Assembly (NCBI GenBank): GCA_031282085.1
Contig: JAITEK010000142.1
Location: 1 to 14,104, forward strand
DNA: 14,104 bases
DNA from: Coriobacteriales bacterium
GTDB taxonomy: Bacteria > Actinomycetota > Coriobacteriia > Coriobacteriales > UBA8131
Reading direction: 5' to 3'
Part shown: piece by piece, positions 7,464 through 13,087 of the stretch
Layout of the letters: every line of letters starts with the position of its first letter
Position numbering within the stretch: the first letter of the stretch is position 1
Position numbers and translations under genes: made by a program
The notes under the pieces: model-generated
Seen by the model: only the letters and a program-made list of their open reading frames with translations
Told to the model about the DNA's origin: nothing
Database searches by the model: none

Positions 7464-8669
7464 ATGCCGGTACAGCCCAAGGTTGAGAACCCCCAGGACC
7501 TTGCCAGGCCGCATACGACGCGGGCCTTTATCAAGCGTGCCTTTGCGGCCGTGAACCTGCCGTTGCTCATGGTGGTGGCTGCGCTCGTTGGCTACGGCCT
7601 GCTCATCGTGCACAGCGCCACTCTCTCGAGCAGCAATTTCTCGTTCTCGCGTCAGTTGCTTGGCGTTGGCATTGGGCTTGTTTTGATGGTGGTGCTGTGG
7701 CGCATCGACTACCATCGCCTCACGGTGCTTGCCGTGGCCCTGCTTGTTGTTGACTTCCTCCTTCTCCTCTCGCCGCTGATGCCTTTCATCGGTACGACGG
7801 TCAACGGAGCGCGCAGTTGGGTCACGATATTCAACCAGCAGATACAGCCAGGTGAGTTCGCCAAAATCGTGACTATCGTGGTGATGGCGGCACTCGTATC
7901 CAAATACCGCGGCAAACTCGACTCTGGTAAGGATTACCTCAAATGCCTGGGCATACTCATGGCGTTGCTGCTGTGCATCATGCTGCAGCCCGACCTGGGC
8001 ACGGGCCTGGTTCTCTTTGCTATCGGCATCGTCATCCTGTTTACGGGCGGTGCTAACTGGAAGTGGCTCGCGCTTACGCTTGCCGGTATCGTCGTCGCCG
8101 TGGGTCTTATCCTGTTCATCGACCCCCTCCTCGACGACTTCTTCGGCAAGGATGTGCTGCTCAAGGACTACCAGAAGGACCGCCTGCTCGTCTTTCTCGA
8201 CGAGGACCGCGACCCCACGGGGGCTGGGTACAACCTCAAACAGGCGAAGATCGCCATCGGTTCTGGTGGGTTGTTCGGCAAGGGTCTGTACCAGGCAACT
8301 CAGTCTACCCTCGGTTTTCTGCCGGAGGCTCCGACGGACTTTATCTTCTGCGTTCTGGCCGAGGAGTTGGGTTTTGTGGGTTGCGCCGCTCTGCTCGGAC
8401 TGTACGCGGCGCTCATCGCGACGGCTTTTTGGATCGCCGCGAAGGCCGACGACCCCTTTGGCACCCTGATAGCTATGGGCTGCATCGGCATGTGGATATT
8501 CCAGATATTAGAGAACATCGGCATGACCTGCGGTCTTATGCCGATTACCGGCATCCCGCTGCCCTTTGTGAGTTACGGCTCGTCTTTTATGCTCACGAAC
8601 TTCATGGCGCTGGGCCTGCTCCTGTCGATCTGGGCTCACCGTCCCAAGAAGAAGGGGCAGAGGCGATGA
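7464..8669 (+). CDS. rodA: SEDS peptidoglycan glycosyltransferase RodA
   Basis: This 401-residue polytopic protein polymerises lipid II into glycan strands together with PBP2. About ten hydrophobic segments are visible. RodA signatures include NGARSWV, QPGEFAKI, QPDLGTGLV, and AIGSGGLFGKGL followed by GFLPEAPTDFIF. The catalytic Asp of the last motif is D292. The C-terminal block LPFVSYGSSFMLTNF is the SEDS signature but reads SYGS where most members read SYGG. RodA is preferred over FtsW because of the position after mreBCD-PBP2 and the RodA-type TDFIF context. The ATG follows the PBP2 stop without any gap, so translation is probably coupled. The gene is followed by a 119-base repeat-containing gap. 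Confidence 0.95.
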   Translation: MPVQPKVENPQDLARPHTTRAFIKRAFAAVNLPLLMVVAALVGYGLLIVHSATLSSSNFSFSRQLLGVGIGLVLMVVLWRIDYHRLTVLAVALLVVDFLLLLSPLMPFIGTTVNGARSWVTIFNQQIQPGEFAKIVTIVVMAALVSKYRGKLDSGKDYLKCLGILMALLLCIMLQPDLGTGLVLFAIGIVILFTGGANWKWLALTLAGIVVAVGLILFIDPLLDDFFGKDVLLKDYQKDRLLVFLDEDRDPTGAGYNLKQAKIAIGSGGLFGKGLYQATQSTLGFLPEAPTDFIFCVLAEELGFVGCAALLGLYAALIATAFWIAAKADDPFGTLIAMGCIGMWIFQILENIGMTCGLMPITGIPLPFVSYGSSFMLTNFMALGLLLSIWAHRPKKKGQRR

Positions 8670-8691
8670 AAAGCGTGTCGCGCTCCGTTTT

Positions 8692-8733
8692 GTCATTCCC
8701 ACGCTTTGCGCAGGAATCTTTGCAGGCGCAAGC
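8692..8733 (+). repeat. Palindromic intergenic repeat unit after rodA
   Basis: The segment starts GTCATTCC and reaches GGAATC by 8718, so ATTCC and GGAAT can pair, with inner CGC-TTT-GCG. An overlapping hairpin pairs GCTT(T)GCGC (8703-8711) with GCGCAAGC (8726-8733). The GTCATTC...GAATC frame is the same as in the two units at 12942-13034, so the three look like one REP-like family. The rest of 8670-8788 holds no gene I can support. Confidence 0.55.
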
Positions 8734-8788
8734 CCGCATCTCCATGCCAGGAACACGTAGTGCGACGGACGATTAAGGAAGGTGACCA

Positions 8789-9724
8789 ATGATGTTGGGA
8801 CGTAAACGTGGGGGTTTATCGCTGCCGGTCTCTCCGGGTGCGCTGTTGGGAGCTATCGGTCTTGCGCAGGAGCAGGGAGCCGCGCCGGTGCGCCTCGACC
8901 TGTTCGTGGACGACTCTCTTACGCCCGCGCTGCTCGCCTATGCCAAGGAGGCATTCCGTCCCCAGGGCGCGGCCGCCGAGCTGGGCTTCACCCTCAACAT
9001 CATGTCGTATTCCGACGAGCCGGTGTGGGTGGATGAGGAGGCTGCTCTTACGGTGCTGTTGGCGGATTCGTCCGTGGCGACCGGGCGCATACTGTCCGAG
9101 GCGCTCGGTTCGCAGCTTCTTGCCGTTGTGGTGACGGCCGCGCCCGCGCGGCTTGAGCGCATAACGCGCGAGCAGGGCCATGAGATAGACCCGCGGTTCC
9201 TGGTGGCCGCCGACGAGGAAATCGAGGCGGACGAGCGTTTTGCGCGGCTGTTTGAGGCGCTGGGGGAGTGGATAGTGCGCAGGCTTCCCGATGAGGCTTT
9301 TGCGCTGGCCCGCGCCCTCAGCTTTGTGCGTGGTCCCTTTATCGCGAGCGCCATACAGAAGACCGCCCTGCAAAACGCCGCGATAGCGGCTGTGTTCTTC
9401 TTGCCGGGAGCCGACATGCCGCTGCTGACGCTCAACCAGATAAAACTGTTCTTGCTCATAGCGGGCGTGTACGACGCCGGCCTCGACCGGGAGCGGCTTG
9501 CGCAGCTTGCCCTTCTGCTGGCGAGCGGGCTGGGCTTTCGCGCATTGGCCCGCAGGCTCGTGGGGCTTGTGCCCGTGCTGGGCTGGGCGGTGCGCGGCGG
9601 GGTCGGCTACACGGCCACGGTTGCCATTGGCAAGGCGGCGCAGGAGTTTTTTGAGAGGGGCGGTACGCTCAAGCTCGTTGCGGAGAGCCTTACGCCGTCC
9701 GTGCTCCACGGCAAGAAGGTTTAG
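8789..9724 (+). CDS. DUF697-domain membrane protein, function unknown
   Basis: This 311-residue protein has two parts. Residues about 35-170 look like an alpha/beta domain with hydrophobic strands (ALTVLLADSS, LLAVVVTAAPA, RFLVAADEE). Residues about 184-300 match DUF697, with IQKTALQNAAIAAVFFLPGADMP, LTLNQIKLFLLIAGVYDAGL and LVPVLGWAVRGGVGYTATVAIG, giving two or more membrane-embedded segments. DUF697 often follows a GTPase domain. Here the N-terminal part has neither a P-loop GxxxxGKS nor NKxD, although VVVTAA and LVAADE sit where G4 and G5 would be; this is my inference. GGAAGGTG precedes ATG 8789; ATG 8792 is an alternative start. It is 119 bases after rodA and nearly abuts the next gene. 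Confidence 0.8.
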   Translation: MMLGRKRGGLSLPVSPGALLGAIGLAQEQGAAPVRLDLFVDDSLTPALLAYAKEAFRPQGAAAELGFTLNIMSYSDEPVWVDEEAALTVLLADSSVATGRILSEALGSQLLAVVVTAAPARLERITREQGHEIDPRFLVAADEEIEADERFARLFEALGEWIVRRLPDEAFALARALSFVRGPFIASAIQKTALQNAAIAAVFFLPGADMPLLTLNQIKLFLLIAGVYDAGLDRERLAQLALLLASGLGFRALARRLVGLVPVLGWAVRGGVGYTATVAIGKAAQEFFERGGTLKLVAESLTPSVLHGKKV

Positions 9725-9736
9725 GGCGAGCCCTTG

Positions 9737-11677
9737 ATGCGCGCGCCATCCCTTTGGGAGCGGATCGAACCGCTGTTGCCTCTGGTTGAGAAGCCCTCGC
9801 GCTACCTCGGCTGTGAGCGTAACGCCGTGACGGGCAACCGCAACGCCGTGACGGGCGGCAACTGCAACCTCCCCAATGCCGCCGCGGACGGCGTCTATCG
9901 CGTGGCGCTGCTCTACCCCGATGTCTATGAGAACGGCCAATCCGACCATGCGATGGCCATCCTCTACCACATCATAAACGCGCTGGAGGGCTGCGTTGCC
10001 GAGCGAGCGTTCTTGCCGTGGGTGGACATGATAGCCCTCATGCGCGAGCGCGAACTACCGCTGTTTACGCTGGAAAGCACCGCTCCTGTCGCCTCCTGCA
10101 ACCTTGTGGTGGTTGCGCTGCCGCACGTGCTGGCCGTGACGAACGTTCTTGAGGCCCTCGACCTGGCGGGGCTGCCTCTGCGCGCCGCCGAACGTGGAGG
10201 CGCTCATCCACTCGTGGTAGGCATAGGGCCGGTTGCCCTCAACCCCGAACCGCTGACGGCGTTCTTTGACGCCTTTATCATCGGTGAGGCCGAGGCGGCG
10301 ATAGTCGAGTTCATCGCGGCGCACCGAACGGCTCTGGGCGAGTTCGTGACGGAGCCCGTGACGCAGCCCGCGATGGAGCCTGTGCTGCGCGCCTTGGCTG
10401 GCGTTGAGGGCGTCTACGTCCCCGCGCTCTATGAGCCTCGCGTGGACAGGACACGCGTGCCGCTCATCGCCGAGGCTCCCGCCCGCGTCACCCGGCGCCT
10501 AGTGGACGATCTCGACGCCTTGTCCCCCGTAACCGCGCCGGTGGTGCCCTTTGCCGAAGTGGTTGACGACTGCCTCAAAGTGGAGCTGTCGCGCGGTTGT
10601 GGCCGGCGGCGCCGCACCTGCCAGACGGGGGCGGTCTACCGCGAACTTCGCACACGACGCGCGGACGCCGTTGTGGCCGCCGCCGCGCACGGACTCGCCG
10701 CGACCGGGTATGGCGAGCTTGCGCTCATCACGTCCGCGCCGGGGGACCACCCGCAGGCAGAGGAGATACTCCGCCGCCTCAACCATCTGTTGCAGGATAC
10801 CGATGTTAAGCTGAGCATGGCCTCGCGTTGTCATACGGTCCGTGACGTTGCCCTGATGCAGCTTGCGACGAGTGAGAGGCGCGGTCCGCTGAGTTTTGCG
10901 CCGATGGCGGGCAGCGTGCGGCTGCGAAGCGCCCTCAACATCCCCCTTACCGACGACGAGCTGATAGAGATGGTGCGTTCTGCCTATGCGGTAGGGTGGC
11001 GCTGCTGTGAGCTGCGCTTTTTGGTTGGCTTGCCGGGCGAGCGTGACGAGGATGTGCAGGCCATTGCCGAGCTTGCGCGCCGGGCTTTTGTTGCCGCACG
11101 GGAGGCGGTTGATGAGTCTTACCGGGGCGGCCTGCGTATGGATGTGCGCACGGAGGTCTTTGTTCCGCGTCCGCATACGCCCTTGCAATGGGCGGGGCAG
11201 GCGTCGCATGCGACCCTCAAGCAGCGACGTCATCTGCTCAAAAGCGCGGAACTCCCCAAGGGCGTCAACCTGCGTTTGCATGACCCCGCGTCTGCCCGTG
11301 CCCGCATTGAGGCGGCGCTTGCGCGGGCGGGGCGGGAAGCGGCGGCACTGATAGAGCAGGCGTGGCAGCGTGGCGCCCTGTTTGAGACCGAGCGGGGGCG
11401 TTTTGACGAAGCGCATTGGGATGAGGCGGCCGCGAGCTGCGATTTGAGCATTGATGAGCTTGCTGAGCGCCGTTTTGCCCCTGATGAGCCGCTGTACTGG
11501 GAGCATATCGACAGCGGCGCCTCGCGAGAATTTCTTGCGGAGGAGTTTCGGCGTTTTGAGGCTGCGTTGGCGGATGAGGCGACTTCTGCGGCCGGGTCGT
11601 GCTCGGTTGGGTCATGCTCGACTGGGTCGTGCGAGCCTGCGCCGTACGCGGTCGGTGGAGGTGAGCGCCGTGAATGA
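9737..11677 (+). CDS. TIGR03960-type B12-binding/radical-SAM-like protein with broken Fe-S motif
   Basis: This 646-residue protein aligns with the TIGR03960 family along its length. The N-terminal B12-binding-like part has LLPLVEKPSRYLG, YPDVYENGQS, PWVDM and NPEPLTAFFDAFIIGEAE. A radical-SAM-like barrel follows, with SRGC, TCQTGAVYREL, FAPMAGSVRLR and LVGLPGERDEDVQAIAEL. The C-terminal part has YWEHIDSGASREFL. The expected CxxxCxxC is C288-x3-R292-x2-C295: the middle cysteine codon is CGC (10610-10612), one transition from TGC. The family's PEAGS is PMAGS here (M390), and GMSHLG-like residues are GQSDHA (67-72). A [4Fe-4S]/SAM site is therefore doubtful. Activity in the intact family is also not established to my knowledge. 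TTG 9734 is an alternative start. The end overlaps the DUF2344 gene by eight bases. Confidence 0.85.
   Translation: MRAPSLWERIEPLLPLVEKPSRYLGCERNAVTGNRNAVTGGNCNLPNAAADGVYRVALLYPDVYENGQSDHAMAILYHIINALEGCVAERAFLPWVDMIALMRERELPLFTLESTAPVASCNLVVVALPHVLAVTNVLEALDLAGLPLRAAERGGAHPLVVGIGPVALNPEPLTAFFDAFIIGEAEAAIVEFIAAHRTALGEFVTEPVTQPAMEPVLRALAGVEGVYVPALYEPRVDRTRVPLIAEAPARVTRRLVDDLDALSPVTAPVVPFAEVVDDCLKVELSRGCGRRRRTCQTGAVYRELRTRRADAVVAAAAHGLAATGYGELALITSAPGDHPQAEEILRRLNHLLQDTDVKLSMASRCHTVRDVALMQLATSERRGPLSFAPMAGSVRLRSALNIPLTDDELIEMVRSAYAVGWRCCELRFLVGLPGERDEDVQAIAELARRAFVAAREAVDESYRGGLRMDVRTEVFVPRPHTPLQWAGQASHATLKQRRHLLKSAELPKGVNLRLHDPASARARIEAALARAGREAAALIEQAWQRGALFETERGRFDEAHWDEAAASCDLSIDELAERRFAPDEPLYWEHIDSGASREFLAEEFRRFEAALADEATSAAGSCSVGSCSTGSCEPAPYAVGGGERRE
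9818..9859 (+). repeat. Tandem 21-base repeat inside the radical-SAM-like gene
   Basis: Two 21-base units (9818-9838 and 9839-9859) share AACGCCGTGACGGGC and encode RNAVTGN-RNAVTGG, in frame. It lies in the loop after PSRYLG of the B12-like domain, so it looks like a small recent in-frame duplication. Confidence 0.8.
11594..11638 (+). repeat. Three 15-base units encoding a GSCxx cysteine tail
   Basis: The units at 11594-11608, 11609-11623 and 11624-11638 encode GSCSV, GSCST and GSCEP, giving Cys622, Cys627 and Cys632 of the radical-SAM-like protein. TIGR03960 proteins commonly end in a short cysteine cluster, so this may be a repeat-rebuilt version of that tail. Confidence 0.75.
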
Positions 11678-12362
11678 GACCGTGTTCCGGTTGCGCGTCA
11701 ACTTCCAGAAGCGCGACCGGCTGCGCTTCCTCTCGCATCTGGAGCTGCTGCGCACCCTGGAGCGCACCGTGCGCCGCGCTCAACTCCCCCTTGCCATCAG
11801 CAACGCCCAGAACAGGTCCCTGCGCCTTGTGCCGGGGCCGGCTTTGCCCGTGGGAGCCGTTGGCCTCGATGAGTATTTTGACCTGTGGCTCACGGAGTAT
11901 CTTGAGCCCGCTTTGGCCTGTGAGCGGTTGCAGCAGGCAGGAGTGCACGGGCTGGAGATACGCGCGGCCTCCTATGTTGACCCGCGGGTAAAGGGTCTGC
12001 CGGCGACCCATGTGCATGCGGTCTATGAACTTGCGCTTGAGTTGGCAGCCGATGGGGGTCTCAGCCGCGCGGAGATCGCCGAGCGCCTGGAGCGTGTCAT
12101 CGCGGGCGGCTTGTTGGTGATAAAACGCAAGGACAAGCAGAAGACCTACGACCTTTCGCAAGCGGTTGAACGAGCTTTTGAGCTGCGCGAAGTCGCTGGG
12201 GACAGCGCCAACCACGTCATCATCACCCTATGGCTGCGCACCGCCGAGCAGGGCGCCATCCGTCCTGCGGCACTGGTAACGACGGCGCTTGACGGCCTTG
12301 CCGGCTGGGAGCTGCGCTCGGTGACGCGGACGCGCCTGTATGAGGACGAGGAAAGGGGATAG
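11670..12362 (+). CDS. DUF2344 (TIGR03936) radical-SAM-linked protein, diverged
   Basis: This 230-residue protein is the partner usually fused or adjacent to TIGR03960 proteins. The family opening FxKxGRLRFLSHLDLLR is seen as FQKRDRLRFLSHLELLR (residues 12-28), followed by ERTVRRAQLPLAIS and PALPVGAVGLDEYFDLWL. The family's strongest motif, GFNPHP, is replaced by AQNRSL (46-51). Its biochemical role is unknown, although an RNA-linked function is often guessed. I chose GTG 11670 because GGAGGTGA lies five bases before it; GTG 11661 would put the start inside that ribosome site. It overlaps the preceding gene by eight bases and ends three bases before rlmH, so all three are probably translated from one message. 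Confidence 0.85.
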   Translation: MNETVFRLRVNFQKRDRLRFLSHLELLRTLERTVRRAQLPLAISNAQNRSLRLVPGPALPVGAVGLDEYFDLWLTEYLEPALACERLQQAGVHGLEIRAASYVDPRVKGLPATHVHAVYELALELAADGGLSRAEIAERLERVIAGGLLVIKRKDKQKTYDLSQAVERAFELREVAGDSANHVIITLWLRTAEQGAIRPAALVTTALDGLAGWELRSVTRTRLYEDEERG

Positions 12363-12365
12363 GCT

Positions 12366-12848
12366 GTGGCAGTCGCTTCGCGTATCGACGTTATCGCTGT
12401 CGGCAAGCTCAAGGAGGGGTTTTGGGTGGACGCCTGCGCGGAGTATCGCAAACGCCTGAGCCGCTACACAACACTTGAGGTGCACGAGGTGCCCGACCGC
12501 GCCGCGCGCTCGAACGCGGAACGCGAGCTTGCGCTTGCCGCCGAGGCGAGTGGCCTGCGCCAACGCATCGCGCCCGGCTCGCAGCTCATCGTGCTGGACA
12601 GCGCGGGCACGCAACTTACCAGCGAGGGCATCGCCACGCTGCTCCGCGACCTGCAAGATGCGGGCACGCGGCGCCTGAGCTTTGTCATCGGGGGTTCCTG
12701 GGGTGTTGAGGATTCCCTCAAGCAAGAGGCCGACCTGCTGTTGAGCTTCGGTGCGATAACGCTGCCGCACAACCTTGCCCGCGTAGTCCTCCTCGAACAA
12801 CTCTACCGCGCCTTCCGCATCATAGCCGGCGAGCCGTACCACAAATAA
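12366..12848 (+). CDS. rlmH: 23S rRNA pseudouridine-1915 N3-methyltransferase RlmH
   Basis: This 160-residue SPOUT-class enzyme methylates N3 of pseudouridine 1915 in helix 69 of 23S rRNA, using SAM, on assembled ribosomes. The N-terminus has IDVIAVGKLKEGFW and AEYRKRL. The knot region carries LIVLDSAG, the SAM-binding FVIGGSWGV, and the C-terminal block LARVVLLEQLYRAFRIIAGEPYHK, which is diagnostic of RlmH. The start is GTG 12366, with AGGAAAGGGG shortly before it at the end of the previous gene. It is the last gene of the plus-strand run and faces the convergent aldo/keto reductase. No key residue is missing, unlike in its two upstream neighbours. Confidence 0.96.
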   Translation: MAVASRIDVIAVGKLKEGFWVDACAEYRKRLSRYTTLEVHEVPDRAARSNAERELALAAEASGLRQRIAPGSQLIVLDSAGTQLTSEGIATLLRDLQDAGTRRLSFVIGGSWGVEDSLKQEADLLLSFGAITLPHNLARVVLLEQLYRAFRIIAGEPYHK

Positions 12849-12892
12849 CAGCGTCCCCTGAGCCGCTCCACGAGTCGTGCCACGAGGACAGC

Positions 12893-12939
12893 TGCGCCGT
12901 CCCGCGGCGCATTGCGGTTCCGGCGGCTACCGCCGCCGG
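12893..12939. other. Two GC-rich hairpins after rlmH
   Basis: TGCGCCG (12893-12899) pairs with CGGCGCA (12905-12911) around TCCCG. CCGGCGGC (12920-12927) pairs with GCCGCCGG (12932-12939) around TACC. Both stems are perfect. There is no T-run on either strand, so they may slow or bound transcription between the convergent genes but are not clear intrinsic terminators. Confidence 0.5.
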
Positions 12940-12941
12940 TT

Positions 12942-13034
12942 GGATGCTGGCATAAAGCCAGCATGACGTACGGGATGACACACGGGATGACACACGCTTC
13001 CCCCTCCCGTCATTCTGGGCTTGTCCCAGAATCC
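12942..13034. repeat. Inverted pair of 26-base palindromic (REP-like) units
   Basis: The right unit (13009-13034) runs GTCATTCTGGG-CTTGT-CCCAGAATCC and folds on an 8-bp stem. The left unit (12942-12967) is the same design in the opposite orientation: ATGCTGGC pairs with GCCAGCAT around ATAAA, and its reverse complement begins GTCATGCTGG and ends CCAGCATCC. They agree at about 19 of 26 positions and both conserve stem pairing, with paired changes in the stems. They are 41 bases apart, as in BIME-type mosaics. They sit between convergent genes, which is typical for such repeats. Confidence 0.8.
12971..12994 (+). repeat. Tandem 12-base duplication between the palindromic units
   Basis: CGGGATGACACA occurs twice, exactly head to tail (12971-12982, 12983-12994), in the spacer of the inverted repeat pair. 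GGGATGAC resembles the ends of the palindromic units (GGATG...ATGAC), so it may be derived from one. Confidence 0.75.
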
Positions 13035-13087
13035 AGTCGTGGGCGACAGCGAACGACGCATAGAAAGCGCGCAGCGCGGCACACGAG

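Noticed and set aside
8690..8719. Promoter after rodA (TTGTCA as a -35)
   Set aside because: At 16-18 bases downstream there is only GAATCT or similar, a very poor -10; the TTGTCA belongs to the palindromic repeat.
8666..8776. 36-codon frame starting with ATGA at the rodA stop
   Set aside because: It reads through the palindromic repeat, with composition set by the repeat; no ribosome site of its own and no family.
8816..9970. 384-codon minus-strand frame opposite the DUF697 gene
   Set aside because: A GC-driven shadow frame with biased composition, spanning two plus-strand genes; no recognisable domain.
10499..11506. 335-codon minus-strand frame opposite the radical-SAM-like gene
   Set aside because: A shadow frame. 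The plus strand matches a known family end to end.
12971..12994. Possible CRISPR-like direct repeats
   Set aside because: Only two units, head to tail with no spacer and no cas genes nearby.
12893..13034. Rho-independent terminators between rlmH and the aldo/keto reductase
   Set aside because: The stems are good, but none is followed by a T-run on either strand, so I list them as hairpins and repeats only.
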